This document shows, in pieces, positions 32,684 through 42,104 of a stretch of 64,000 nt of DNA. The position numbers and the translations under genes are program-made. Below the pieces are notes generated by a model. The model worked only from the letters and a program-made list of their open reading frames with translations. It was not told the DNA's origin and searched no databases. Every line of letters begins with the position of its first letter. Positions within the stretch are counted from its first letter, which is position 1. The stretch comes from Alphaproteobacteria bacterium (GTDB taxonomy: Bacteria > Pseudomonadota > Alphaproteobacteria > SHVP01): positions 1 through 64,000 of the forward strand of contig VGES01000011.1 of assembly GCA_016869765.1 (NCBI GenBank), given 5' to 3'.

Positions 32684-33415
32684 TCACTTCAAGCCGCGCT
32701 CGCGCGCGACCCGGTCATAGGCGTCGTTGATCGTGGCGAGCTTGCGGTTGGCGACATCGACGAACTCGCTCGGCACCCCTTCGGCCATCAGGCGGTCGGG
32801 ATGGTGTTCGCGGATCAGGCGCCGATAGGTCGCCTTGACATCGTCGTCGCTCGCCCCCCGAGCGACGCCGAGAATGCGGTACGGATCGGCGGCATCGGGC
32901 CCGACGTGGCCCTCGCGGATGCGGGCAAATTCCTCGTCGGTGAAGCCGAAGACTCGTGCGACCTGGGCAAGGTAGTCGATTTCGGCCTCATGGACCCGGT
33001 TGTCGGCCTTGGCGATATGAAACAGGCCGTCGAGCAGGTCCTCGAGAACCTCACGCTGTCCGGCAAACAGCTCGGCCAATTGCCGCGCATAGGCTTCGAA
33101 ACCGCGCACGTCCCGACGCGCGAGATCGAACACCCGTGCGACGTTCTTCATCTCGTCGGGTGGGACGTGGAACACCTCCTTGAAGGCGCGCACCTCCTCG
33201 GCCGTCACCACGCCGTCGGCTTTGGCCATCTTGGCGCCGAGCGCAATGACCCCGATGGTGAACGCGATCTGCTTGGTACCGTCCTGGGCTTCGTCGGCCG
33301 CCTGGTCGCGACGCTGATCGAACACGTGACCGGCGACCCCGCCCAGCAAAGCGCCGAGCGGCCCGGCCAACGCAAACCCGGCGACGCCGCCGACGATCTT
33401 GCCCCAAATGCTCAC
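32684..33415 (-). CDS. djlA: DjlA-like co-chaperone (TerB domain + J domain)
   Basis: 243-aa DnaK co-chaperone. N-terminal glycine-rich hydrophobic stretch (GKIVGGVAGFALAGPLGALLGG) for membrane association, TerB/DjlA central helical domain (about 55-165, GAKMAKADGVVTAEEVRAF and IAKADNRVHEAE), and a C-terminal J domain from PYRILGV with the obligatory HPD in REHHPDRLM. The GTG at 33415 gives the standard MSIWGKI-like start; a GTG three codons upstream is less likely. First gene of the operon with the transporter and amidase. Confidence 0.92.
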   Translation of the reverse strand: MSIWGKIVGGVAGFALAGPLGALLGGVAGHVFDQRRDQAADEAQDGTKQIAFTIGVIALGAKMAKADGVVTAEEVRAFKEVFHVPPDEMKNVARVFDLARRDVRGFEAYARQLAELFAGQREVLEDLLDGLFHIAKADNRVHEAEIDYLAQVARVFGFTDEEFARIREGHVGPDAADPYRILGVARGASDDDVKATYRRLIREHHPDRLMAEGVPSEFVDVANRKLATINDAYDRVARERGLK

Positions 33416-33501
33416 GACACCCACACCACGACGAACCGGCGCACCCTAGCACGACAGCCGCAATTTCCTGTGCTACGAGACGGGTGGAGCCGCTTACCAC
33501 C

Positions 33502-36500
33502 ATGGATGCCGACACCACAACCGCGAACGGTCGCTGGCAGTTCTGGATCGACCGTGGCGGCACGTTCACCGACGTCGTCGGACTTCGGCCAGACGGCCGC
33601 CTGATCACTCACAAGCTGCTATCCGAGAATCCCGAGCGATACCAGGACGCGGCCATCCAGGGCATCCGCGACCTCCTGGGCCTCGTGGCGGACGCGCCTC
33701 TGCCACCCGAACGCATCGCCGCCGTAAAGATGGGAACCACGGTGGCGACCAATGCGTTGCTCGAGCGCAAGGGCGAACCCACGGTGCTGGTGACGACTCG
33801 CGGGTTGGGCGACGTTCTGCGCATCGGCTACCAGAACCGGCCGCGCCTGTTCGCTCGCCACATCGTCCTGCCCGAGCAGCTCTATCGCGGCGTCATCGAG
33901 GCCGACGAGCGGCTGACGGCGCAAGGCGACGTCCTTCGCGCCCTCGACGAGCGATCTTTGCGCACCGATCTCGCGAGAGTCCATGCCCAAGGTCTACGCG
34001 CGGTCGCGATCGTATTCATGCACGGCTATCGCTATCCCCAACACGAGGTGCGGGCGGCCGCGATCGCCCGCGAGATCGGCTTCACCCAGGTCTCGGTCTC
34101 GCACCGGGTCAGCCCGTTGATGAAGATCGTCGGGCGCGGCGACACCACGATGATCGACGCCTATCTCTCACCCGTGTTGCGCCGCTACGTCGAACGGTTG
34201 GAAGGCCAGCTCACGGGCACGCGGGTCTATTTCATGCAGTCGAACGGCGGCCTCGCAGCGGCACGAAAATTTGCCGGCAAGGACGCCATCCTGTCGGGTC
34301 CGGCTGGCGGCATCGTTGGGGCCGTACGGACCAGCGCCCGCGCCGGGTTCTCCCAAGTCATCGGCTTCGACATGGGGGGAACCTCGACGGATGTCGCTCA
34401 CTTCGACGGCCAGTTCGAACGCGTGTTCGAAACCGAGGTTGCCGGCGTACGACTCCGCGCACCGATGCTGGCCATCCATACCGTGGCGGCCGGCGGAGGC
34501 TCGGTCCTGCATTTCGACGGCGCCCGCTTCCGGGTCGGCCCCGACTCGGCGGGGGCCAACCCCGGGCCGGCGTGTTATCGCCGCGGCGGCCCGCTGACCG
34601 TGACCGATGCGAACGTGTGCGTCGGGGCGATCCGCCCCGACCGTTTTCCAGCCGTATTCGGACCGGACGGGCGCCAGCCCCTGGATGCCGAGGTGGTGCG
34701 CCGCGGGTTTGCCGACCTGGCGCTGACGATCGCGCGGGCAACAGGGCGGACGACCACGGCTGAGGCCGTCGCCACCGGTTTTATTGCGATCGCCGTCGAC
34801 AACATGGCAAACGCCATCAAGAAGGTCTCCGTCCAACGCGGCCACGACGTCACGGGCTACACGCTGTGCTGTTTCGGGGGCGCCGGCGGCCAACACGCAT
34901 GTCGGGTGGCCGACGCCCTCGGTATGTCGCGCGTGTTCGTTCACCGCCAGGCCAGCGTGCTCTCGGCGCTCGGAATCGGCCTCGCGGATCAGGTTGCGGT
35001 CCGCGAACGCGCCGTCGAATCGCCGCTCGACGAAGCCGCACTGGCAACGCTCGCCGAGGGGTTTTCGACCCTTGCCGCGAACGCCCGCGAGCAACTCGCC
35101 GACCGAGGTCTGGCAGGCGACGTCGTCGTCCGCGAGACATTGCTCCTCCGCTATCACGGGTCGGACTCTGCGTTGGCGATCGAATACGGCCCCTTCTCCG
35201 AAGTCGTGGCCGGCTTTACGGCGGCGCATCGCCGGCAGTTCGGCTTCGTCGACGAAAACCGGGGACTGGTCATCGAAGCCATCCAAGTGGAGGCCGTGGC
35301 ACGCGCCCCCGAAGTCGACATGGCGACGGCCGACGAGCCCGCGCCCATCAGACCGACGACGCGCGGGCCGCTTTACGCCGGTGGGCGCTGGCAGGAGGCT
35401 CCCATCGAGGACTGGTCGTCCTTGCAGCCTCGTCATGCGTTGGAAGGGCCGGCGCTCGTCGTCGAACGGCACACCACGGTCGTCGTCGAAGACGGTTGGC
35501 AGGCTGAGCGCACCGAACGCGACGAACTCATACTCACCCGCCATCGGCCGCGCCCGGCGCGAACGGCCCTTGGAACCGATGTCGACCCCGTCACGCTCGA
35601 GATCTTCAACAACCTGTTCATGTCGGTTGCCGAAGAAATGGGCGTCGTGCTCCAGAACACCGCGAGTTCGGTCAACATCAAGGAGCGCCTCGACTTCTCC
35701 TGTGCCATCTTCGACCACGACGGCAACCTGGTGGCCAACGCGCCGCATTTGCCGGTCCACCTCGGCTCGATGGGGGAGAGCGTTCGTTCCGTTATCCGGC
35801 AGCATCGCCCAACGATGCGACCAGGGGACGTGTTCGTCCTGAACGCCCCCTACAACGGCGGCACACACCTGCCCGACGTCACCGTCATCACGCCGGTCTT
35901 CGATACGGCGGGACGGGAACCGTTGTTCTTCACCGGCAACCGTGGGCACCACGCGGATGTCGGCGGCCGGACCCCGGGCTCGATGCCGCCCAATTCCCGC
36001 ACCATCGTCGAAGAGGGCGTACTCCTCGACAACGTGCTGATCGTCCGGGACGGCCGCTTTCGCGAGGCCGAGATACGGTCGTTGCTCGCCGCCGGGCTGT
36101 ACCCGGCCCGCAATCCCGATCAGAACATCGCCGATCTCAGAGCCCAGGTCGCCGCCAACGAAAACGGCGCCCGGGCGCTGCATCGCATGATCGCGCAATA
36201 CGGCTGGGACACGGTGCGCGCCTACATGGCCCACGTCCAAGCCAACGCCGAGGAGCACGTTCGACAGGTCATCGACGCGCTACATGACGGCTCCTTCACC
36301 TACCCACTCGATGACGGTGCCGCTATCAGCGTCCGGGTGTCGATCGATCGCTCGGCGCGACAGGCCACGATCGATTTCAGCGGCACGACCAGCCAACACC
36401 CGGGGTGCTTCAACGCCCCCAAGGCCGTGACCACCGCAGCCGTTCTGTACGTATTCCGCACCCTCGTGGACGACGACATCCCGCTCAACGAAGGCTGCCT

Positions 36501-37134
36501 CAAACCGTTGACGTTGGTCATCCCCGAGGGGTCGATGCTGGCCCCGCACGCGCCCGCAGCCGTCGTCGCCGGCAACGTCGAGACCTCCCAGAACATCACG
36601 GACGCGCTCTACGGGGCCCTGGGCGTGATGGCCGGCGCACAAGGCACGATGAACAACTTCACGTTCGGCAGCGACCGCTGGCAGTATTACGAGACCATCG
36701 CGGGCGGCTCCGGTGCCGGCCCCGACTTCGATGGCGTGGCGGCGGTGCAGGTGCACATGACGAACACCCGGATCACCGATCCGGAGGTCCTCGAGTGGCG
36801 TTTCCCGGTCCTGGTGGACCGCCACGCCATCCTGCCCGGGACAGGCGGCGGTGGCCGCCAGCGTGGCGGCGATGCCGTCGAACGCCGCATCCGCTTCCGC
36901 GCACCGATGACCGCGGCTATTCTCGCCAGCCATCGTCGGGTTCCGCCATTCGGTCAGGCCGGAGGCGAACCCGGCCGGTGCGGGCGCAACTGGGTCGAAC
37001 GAGCCGACGGACAGCGCGAGGTCGGCGAGAGCGGCTGCTGGGAGGTTGCCGTCGAACCGGGAGATGTTTTTGTCGTGGTAACGCCGTCAGGCGGAGGCTT
37101 TGGGGCGCCTGCGTCGAAGGGGTCGAAGCGGTGA
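33502..37134 (+). CDS. Fused HyuA-HyuB protein, 5-oxoprolinase / N-methylhydantoinase family
   Basis: ATP-dependent ring-opening amidohydrolase, 1210 aa, both subunits in one chain as in 5-oxoprolinase. HyuA half (about 1-690): IDRGGTFTDVVGL phosphate motif near residue 20, GTTVATNALLERKG, FMQSNGGLA, GFDMGGTSTDVA, HTVAAGGGSVLHFD and CCFGGAGGQHAC. HyuB half (from ~693): DPVTLEIFNNLFMSVAEEMG, FVLNAPYNGGTHLPDVT, FFTGNRGHHADVGG and GTGGGGRQRGGDA. Likely substrate 5-oxoproline or a hydantoin; not decidable from sequence. The stop overlaps the next gene (GTGA). Confidence 0.9.
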   Translation: MDADTTTANGRWQFWIDRGGTFTDVVGLRPDGRLITHKLLSENPERYQDAAIQGIRDLLGLVADAPLPPERIAAVKMGTTVATNALLERKGEPTVLVTTRGLGDVLRIGYQNRPRLFARHIVLPEQLYRGVIEADERLTAQGDVLRALDERSLRTDLARVHAQGLRAVAIVFMHGYRYPQHEVRAAAIAREIGFTQVSVSHRVSPLMKIVGRGDTTMIDAYLSPVLRRYVERLEGQLTGTRVYFMQSNGGLAAARKFAGKDAILSGPAGGIVGAVRTSARAGFSQVIGFDMGGTSTDVAHFDGQFERVFETEVAGVRLRAPMLAIHTVAAGGGSVLHFDGARFRVGPDSAGANPGPACYRRGGPLTVTDANVCVGAIRPDRFPAVFGPDGRQPLDAEVVRRGFADLALTIARATGRTTTAEAVATGFIAIAVDNMANAIKKVSVQRGHDVTGYTLCCFGGAGGQHACRVADALGMSRVFVHRQASVLSALGIGLADQVAVRERAVESPLDEAALATLAEGFSTLAANAREQLADRGLAGDVVVRETLLLRYHGSDSALAIEYGPFSEVVAGFTAAHRRQFGFVDENRGLVIEAIQVEAVARAPEVDMATADEPAPIRPTTRGPLYAGGRWQEAPIEDWSSLQPRHALEGPALVVERHTTVVVEDGWQAERTERDELILTRHRPRPARTALGTDVDPVTLEIFNNLFMSVAEEMGVVLQNTASSVNIKERLDFSCAIFDHDGNLVANAPHLPVHLGSMGESVRSVIRQHRPTMRPGDVFVLNAPYNGGTHLPDVTVITPVFDTAGREPLFFTGNRGHHADVGGRTPGSMPPNSRTIVEEGVLLDNVLIVRDGRFREAEIRSLLAAGLYPARNPDQNIADLRAQVAANENGARALHRMIAQYGWDTVRAYMAHVQANAEEHVRQVIDALHDGSFTYPLDDGAAISVRVSIDRSARQATIDFSGTTSQHPGCFNAPKAVTTAAVLYVFRTLVDDDIPLNEGCLKPLTLVIPEGSMLAPHAPAAVVAGNVETSQNITDALYGALGVMAGAQGTMNNFTFGSDRWQYYETIAGGSGAGPDFDGVAAVQVHMTNTRITDPEVLEWRFPVLVDRHAILPGTGGGGRQRGGDAVERRIRFRAPMTAAILASHRRVPPFGQAGGEPGRCGRNWVERADGQREVGESGCWEVAVEPGDVFVVVTPSGGGFGAPASKGSKR

Positions 37135-38135
37135 GTGATTCACAGAACCGGGGAACGTTCTGGCGACGATCGCGCCAGGAGGCGCCTTCCGAGGTGCCGG
37201 CCATCGATCCTCGTTTTCATCCGCTGCCCGGGTGGCGGTGGGGCGTGTTTCTCAACGCCGAAGGCATGAAGCTGCGCTACGGCTGGGCCGACCCGACGGT
37301 GCCGTTGCGGGCCACCGTTGTGACGTTGCCGGGGTTCGGCGGGTTCGCCGAGCAGTGGTTCGAGCTGTTCCGCGATTTGCTGGACCGCGGGCTTGCCGTG
37401 CGCCATCTCGATTGGCGAGGTCAAGGCGGCTCACAACGCTATCTCAAGAATACCCACAAGATGCATTCGGCGGGCTACGACAAGGACGTGGCCGACTTGC
37501 AGCGCTTCCTCAACCGCGCGATGCGCCGGGACTCGACCAAACCCATGTTCCTGCTCGCCCATTCGATGGGCGCGCATCTGGCACTTCGCTACCTGCACGA
37601 TCACCCCGGACGATTCGCGGGCGCCTTCTTCACCGCACCGATGCTGCATCTCCGGCGCCTCGGGGCTACGTCATTGCGCGTCGTACAGCTGATGAACGTG
37701 CTCGGGTTCGGCGAACGATACGTGCCCGGGCATCGCGATTGGGTGTTCCGCCCCGAATACTCCGTCGACATGAGCAACCTGTCGCACGATCCGGTGCGCT
37801 ACCGCATCGCTCAGCTCTACTACCGCGAAAATCCCGGGCTGCGGATCGGCGGGGCAACGTGGCGTTGGTTGCGCGAGACGCTGCGCTCGACTCGCGTGGT
37901 CAATGGCGAGGCCTACCTGCGTTCGATCACCACTCCAGTCCTCCTGGCGACCGGTGGCAAGGACGACCATATCGACAACATCGCTGTCGCTCGCGCCGCC
38001 CGTCTACTGCCCAACGCTCGGCTGCTGCCGTTCCCGGAGGCCAAGCACGACCTCTGGCTCGAGACCGACGCCGTACGCACAGCGCTTCTCGACAATCTGG
38101 AGGCGTTTCTCCACGAGCAGACGCCGGTCGAGTAG
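37131..38135 (+). CDS. Alpha/beta hydrolase, lysophospholipase-like (cytosolic paralogue)
   Basis: 334-aa serine hydrolase of the monoglyceride-lipase/PldB type. Oxyanion region LPGFGGFAEQWFE, HLDWRGQGGSQRYL, nucleophile elbow LLAHSMGAHLALRY (Ser), Asp in LLATGGKDDHIDN and His in FPEAKHDLW complete the triad. The GTG start at 37131 overlaps the stop of the oxoprolinase gene, so the two are co-translated. No signal peptide. It is a clear paralogue of the exported hydrolase at 39550. Confidence 0.88.
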   Translation: MSDSQNRGTFWRRSRQEAPSEVPAIDPRFHPLPGWRWGVFLNAEGMKLRYGWADPTVPLRATVVTLPGFGGFAEQWFELFRDLLDRGLAVRHLDWRGQGGSQRYLKNTHKMHSAGYDKDVADLQRFLNRAMRRDSTKPMFLLAHSMGAHLALRYLHDHPGRFAGAFFTAPMLHLRRLGATSLRVVQLMNVLGFGERYVPGHRDWVFRPEYSVDMSNLSHDPVRYRIAQLYYRENPGLRIGGATWRWLRETLRSTRVVNGEAYLRSITTPVLLATGGKDDHIDNIAVARAARLLPNARLLPFPEAKHDLWLETDAVRTALLDNLEAFLHEQTPVE

Positions 38136-38138
38136 GCC

Positions 38139-39476
38139 TCAACGCGAGGGGCGCGCGTCGGCCAAGACAGCGCGAATTGACGTCGCCCAAGCCCCGGCAA
38201 TGACCCGCGCGATCAAGCGACCCGCCGCGGCCTCACCGATCACCGGCGAGGCATAACGACGGAATTTTTCGACGACCTGATCGCGTGACATCGGTCGGGT
38301 GGGATCCCCGAGCACTTCGGTCACCGTCTCGACCTGATCGCCACGATCGTCCGTCATGTGCAAGCGGGCCCCGCGCGATGCGGCGGCCGTCCACACCGGC
38401 TCGGTCTCGACCTCGACCATGGCTTCGAGTGCCTTGGTGCGAGGGTCGGCAAGCGCCGCGGCCGTGTAGGCCTCGGGCGCCAGATCGCCATGGACCAAGG
38501 TGTGGGCCAAGCCGTAGGTGAGGCTGAATTGCGCCTGGATGGGGTGCTTGGGCGCCCGGTTGCCGCAGTAGCGCCGACTCTCCTCGTAAACTTCGAGTCG
38601 CAGCGCGCGGATCTTTCTGTAGTCTCCCCCAGAATCACGCCAACGCTGCGCTGCCGCAGCGCCGTAGTGAACGTGACGCACGGCGGCAAACGGTTTGAGA
38701 TAACCCTGGGTCACGAGCCACGTCCCGGGAGCGCAAAGCACCTTTGCCTTCGGATCCCCTCCCAACGCCAACCGGTCGACCACGTCGAGGCCATCCTCGG
38801 GGGCCGAGACCCCTGCCGCGGCGGCTTGCGCCAACGCGATGCCCTGGGCCGCGGCGTGAGCGACATACGTGTTCCGGGCCGTCGCTCCGGCGGCCACCGG
38901 GCGGTACAGGCTGAACGGCATCTGACACGCTGCGATGCCGATGGCTCGCGCCAGCGCCGCCGGATGCACGCCCCGGTCATCGATCACGCTCGCCGCAGTC
39001 GTCGCCGCGAACAGACCCCACGTCCCGTCGACGTGCATGCCAGCTTTGATCCGCATGACCTCGCCCAGTCGGCCGCCGACCTCGTAACCCGCGATCGTCG
39101 CCCGGGCCACGTCCCCGAGGGTCGCGTCGTTGGACGCCCCGAGCGCGAGGGCGGGTGGAAAGGCGTGCAGGCCGGGGCGGCCATGGGCCCGGATCAGTCC
39201 TTCGCACGCCTCGTCCCAACAGGCGGCCAACGCGGTCACGAACGCGGCGGCCTGCGGCGCCAGCATCGGCCCCCCGGGGACCGCGACAACTCCGGGTTCG
39301 GTTTTCTCGAATGCCCGATGCAACGCCTGAAGCTCTGGCTTTGCGCCACCGGCAATCGCGCAACCGAGCGTATCGAGCAGGAGCAGGCGACTCCGCTCGG
39401 CGACCAACGAATCGGCCAGCGGATCGCCCGCGGCCAGCCACGTCAGGACGCCGGCAATCTGGTTGCTCAGGGTCAT
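38139..39476 (-). CDS. MmgE/PrpD family protein
   Basis: 445-aa member of the 2-methylcitrate dehydratase / aconitate decarboxylase fold. Starts with the helical domain SERSRLLLLDTLGCAIAGG-like region, then GPMLAPQAAAFVTALAACWDEACEG (usually Asp-rich), GRPGLHAFPPALALG and TIAGYEVGGRLGEVM; the lid domain has KPFAAVRHVHYGAAAAQRW. Many such proteins act on unknown dicarboxylates; no prpB/prpC neighbours are present, so methylcitrate cycle function is not supported. Convergent with the cytosolic hydrolase (3 bases apart) and divergent from the exported one. Confidence 0.85.
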   Translation of the reverse strand: MTLSNQIAGVLTWLAAGDPLADSLVAERSRLLLLDTLGCAIAGGAKPELQALHRAFEKTEPGVVAVPGGPMLAPQAAAFVTALAACWDEACEGLIRAHGRPGLHAFPPALALGASNDATLGDVARATIAGYEVGGRLGEVMRIKAGMHVDGTWGLFAATTAASVIDDRGVHPAALARAIGIAACQMPFSLYRPVAAGATARNTYVAHAAAQGIALAQAAAAGVSAPEDGLDVVDRLALGGDPKAKVLCAPGTWLVTQGYLKPFAAVRHVHYGAAAAQRWRDSGGDYRKIRALRLEVYEESRRYCGNRAPKHPIQAQFSLTYGLAHTLVHGDLAPEAYTAAALADPRTKALEAMVEVETEPVWTAAASRGARLHMTDDRGDQVETVTEVLGDPTRPMSRDQVVEKFRRYASPVIGEAAAGRLIARVIAGAWATSIRAVLADARPSR

Positions 39477-39549
39477 TGCTGGACGCTATCGCACCTGGGG
39501 GCCTGAGGAACAGCTTGCACCCCAACGCGGCGCCGACCAAATTTGCGCC

Positions 39550-40581
39550 ATGCGTGGGTGGCGATTGCTGATCGGGGCGGCGATGATCATGGTCGCCATG
39601 ATCATCGGGATGGGAAAGGTGTTGGCGCAACAAGTGCCGCTCGAACCACGCTTCAGCGAACCCGAAGGCTGGCGTTGGGGCGAATTCCGCAATGCGGACG
39701 GCGCCCGCATCCGTTACGGCTGGATCATCCCGGCCGACCCGATCGCCACGGTCGTGCTGGTGACGGGCTTCGGCGAGTTCGGCGAAAAGTATTTCGAGTC
39801 GGTGCGCGACCTGACGGCCCGCCGCCTGGCCGTGTGGCAAATGGACTGGCGCGGCCAAGGCGGTTCGGAACGATATCTCGCCAACCGCCAAAAACCGTTC
39901 GCGGCGGGCTACCATCACGACGTGGCCGATCTGCATCAGTTCTCGACCACAGTGGTGCGTCGACCGCCGGGCGGGACCATCGTGCTGCTCGCGCATTCCA
40001 TGGGCGGTCACATTGGGTTGCGTTATCTGCACGACTTCCCCACGACCTTCGACTTCGCGGTGATGTCGGCACCGATGATCGCGATCAAGGAACGCGGTGG
40101 GATACCTCTCTGGCTGGGGCGTGCGATGGCGATGATCGCGCGCCGCCTCGGGTTTGCCGAGGCTTACGTTCCGGGAAGCGGCGACTGGGCGTTCAAAGCC
40201 GACTTCAAGGTCGAGGACAGCAACGTCTCGCAAGATCCGGTGCGCTACCGGGTGGCGCAGGACTACCAAGCGCGCAAACCCGATCTCCAGTTGGGCGGCG
40301 CAACGTTCGGCTGGCTCGACAACGCCTTTCGTTCGATCACGCTGCTGAACGAGGAAAGTTATCTGCGCGCGATTCGCACGCCGTTGCTGATGGGAACCCC
40401 ACAAAACGAGCAGGTCGTCCAGACCGCCGCTCAGGATCGTGCTTGTTCGCTGATGGGACGTTGCGAGCAGGTTCGCATCGAGGGGGCCAAGCACGAGATC
40501 TGGATGGAACGGGACGAGTATCGTCGTCAATGGCTGGCGGCCATCGATCGCTTCGTCGCGGCCCGCCTACAGCGGCGGTAG
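39550..40581 (+). CDS. Exported alpha/beta hydrolase, lysophospholipase-like
   Basis: 343-aa serine hydrolase with an N-terminal signal sequence (hydrophobic LLIGAAMIMVAMIIGMGKVLA, cleavage probably after VLA), so periplasmic. Triad: Ser in LLAHSMGGHIGLRY, Asp probably near the MGTPQNEQVVQ strand, His in EGAKHEIWMERDEY. DWRGQGGSERYL, SGDWAFKADF and DPVRYRVAQDY closely parallel the cytosolic paralogue at 37131. The position usually holding the acid residue reads PQNEQ rather than GKDDH, so the triad acid needs checking. Last 300 bases downstream hold no gene. Confidence 0.85.
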   Translation: MRGWRLLIGAAMIMVAMIIGMGKVLAQQVPLEPRFSEPEGWRWGEFRNADGARIRYGWIIPADPIATVVLVTGFGEFGEKYFESVRDLTARRLAVWQMDWRGQGGSERYLANRQKPFAAGYHHDVADLHQFSTTVVRRPPGGTIVLLAHSMGGHIGLRYLHDFPTTFDFAVMSAPMIAIKERGGIPLWLGRAMAMIARRLGFAEAYVPGSGDWAFKADFKVEDSNVSQDPVRYRVAQDYQARKPDLQLGGATFGWLDNAFRSITLLNEESYLRAIRTPLLMGTPQNEQVVQTAAQDRACSLMGRCEQVRIEGAKHEIWMERDEYRRQWLAAIDRFVAARLQRR

Positions 40582-40894
40582 CCGAACGTGCGGGCACGCC
40601 CAGCCACACACCAATCCGGCGCGCCGAGGGACAAGCCGGAACAATTCGCCGCCCTCGGGCCATCGTCGAGACGGCTACAGTGACACAATGCGGCCCGGAC
40701 CGATTTCAGGGCCGGTGCCTTCAGCCACCGGACCCCCATCCGATTGGCCGGAGTCCGCCGCCTCGAGATCACCAAGGGGCGACATATCGGCATAGGAACG
40801 AGCTTCTCCACTTGGGCAAGAAACCCAGCCGGGAGGAGTTCGCTGAGTCAAGCGCCTTGGTTGATTCTACTAACGCAGATTGCTATATGACCGC
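40582..40894. other. Intergenic region before the toxin gene
   Basis: No credible gene or RNA is seen in these 313 bases. The only recognisable element is the promoter at its right end. Confidence 0.5.
40861..40889 (+). promoter_or_regulatory. Putative promoter of the RelE/XRE toxin-antitoxin pair
   Basis: -35 TTGATT (40861-40866), 17-base spacer, -10 TATATG (40884-40889). The expected transcript start falls at the toxin ATG (40895), which lacks a Shine-Dalgarno sequence, suggesting a leaderless mRNA. Confidence 0.5.
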
Positions 40895-41152
40895 ATGTGG
40901 GCAGTTTCCTACACCACCGACGCCATCAAAGTCCTCAGCCGACTGGACCCTATGACGGCCAAGCGCATCCGTGCGAAGATCTTGGCACTCGCGGCCGATC
41001 CGCTCTCTGCCAACAACAACGTTACCAAGCTGGTCGGCGTTGATGGCTACCGGCTACGCGTCGGTGACTGGCGCGTGGTCTACACGTTAAGGCGGCGCGT
41101 TCTCACGGTCATCGTGATCCGCATTGGTCATCGGAGCGACATATACAGATGA
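40895..41152 (+). CDS. RelE/ParE-family toxin
   Basis: 85-aa RelE-superfamily protein: basic, with the YTTDAIKVLSRLDPMTAKRIRAKI helical region, VTKLVGVDGYRLRVGDWRVVY and the terminal IRIGHRSDIYR strand. GYRLRVGDWRVVY is the typical RelE core containing arginines needed for mRNA cleavage in characterised toxins. Toxin precedes antitoxin, the HigBA-like order, and overlaps it by ATGA. Confidence 0.88.
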   Translation: MWAVSYTTDAIKVLSRLDPMTAKRIRAKILALAADPLSANNNVTKLVGVDGYRLRVGDWRVVYTLRRRVLTVIVIRIGHRSDIYR

Positions 41153-41520
41153 AACACCAAGTCATCAGCCGGGACGGCAAACCGGCCTTTGTCGTGATCC
41201 CGATCGAAGAGTGGCGACAAATCTCGGCGACGCTCGAAGATCGGAGTGACACTGCTGCCGTGCGAGCGTTTCTCGGGAGCACCCAGGCAACGTTTCCGGA
41301 CGCTGTGGTGAAAGCCATCCTCGACGGCGCACACCCGATCAGGGCGTTTCGGGAGTACCGGGGGATAACCCAAGCAGAACTCGCATCTCAAATCGGAAGC
41401 AGCGCCGCCTACATCTCGCAACTCGAACGTGGCGTCCGGCATGCGGGATACAGGTTGCGGAAAAAGCTCGGTTCCGCGTTGAAGATCGAGGCGGGTTTGC
41501 TCGAAGCCGACCGCAGTTGA
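41149..41520 (+). CDS. Antitoxin: Phd/YefM-like N-terminus fused to XRE helix-turn-helix
   Basis: 123-aa antitoxin. Residues 1-30 (HQVISRDGKPAFVVIPIEEW) resemble the Phd/YefM N-terminal fold; the C-terminal part (about 62-115) is a Cro/C1 HTH (IRAFREYRGITQAELASQIG, SSAAYISQLERGVRHAG). The ATG lies on the toxin stop. The protein should bind the RelE-like toxin and repress the operon. Which half binds toxin is not evident. Confidence 0.85.
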   Translation: MKHQVISRDGKPAFVVIPIEEWRQISATLEDRSDTAAVRAFLGSTQATFPDAVVKAILDGAHPIRAFREYRGITQAELASQIGSSAAYISQLERGVRHAGYRLRKKLGSALKIEAGLLEADRS

Positions 41521-41765
41521 GGCCGATCGCAATCGCCCTGAAGCTGCAAACGACCGACCGACGCATCACCTTAGGTTCCGCTGCGCGGCAACGTTGGGCA
41601 TTTCACGTCACGGTCACCACTCCGTGGGACGGAAGCCTCGCCAGCAACCCGAGCGGACGAAACACTCCCACACGTGTCTCCCCCTGCTGTGGGACAGCGG
41701 CCATCCTGGCCCTCTGACCCAGCGGCCGGCCGGTTCGGGTGGAATCCGGGTGAAATGCAGGCCAC

Positions 41766-42104
41766 CTACACGGCCTGCGCTCTTAGCACCTCGCATTTGG
41801 CGGCCATGATCAGGTCGTTGCGCGTCAAGCCGCCCGCGTCGTGGGTCGTGAACGCAACGCGCACATAGCCCCATCCCAACGCCAGGTCGGGATGGTGATT
41901 CTCGGACTCGGCAATCGCGCCGAGTTCGTTCACGAACGCCAACGCCTCGGTGAAGTTCTTGAAGCGGTAGTCGCGTTCGATGCGTTGATGATCGGTACTG
42001 AGCACCCAGGCCGGCAACGCCGAGATCAGCGATCGTATCTCGGCTTCGCCCAGCCGGACCATCCCGCGCCGGCTCGCGACACAGTGCTCGTCGGCCAGCG
42101 CCAC
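41766..42104 (-). CDS. phhB: Pterin-4a-carbinolamine dehydratase
   Basis: 112-aa dehydratase regenerating tetrahydropterin cofactor. The diagnostic ENHHPDLALGWGYVRVAFTTHDAGGLT segment (quoted in part: ENHHPDL) holds the catalytic histidines; RIERDYRFKNFTEALAFV precedes it. The GTG start shares one base with the upstream DUF1330 stop (TAGTG). No aromatic amino-acid hydroxylase gene lies nearby, so the partner enzyme must be elsewhere. Confidence 0.9.
   Translation of the reverse strand: MALADEHCVASRRGMVRLGEAEIRSLISALPAWVLSTDHQRIERDYRFKNFTEALAFVNELGAIAESENHHPDLALGWGYVRVAFTTHDAGGLTRNDLIMAAKCEVLRAQAV

Noticed and set aside
34168-36258. 696-codon minus-strand open frame opposite the oxoprolinase gene
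   Set aside because: Antisense shadow; the + strand carries the HyuA/HyuB motifs throughout.
41521-41765. Possible insertion-sequence relic after the toxin-antitoxin pair
   Set aside because: No transposase fragment, terminal inverted repeats or target duplication could be recognised.
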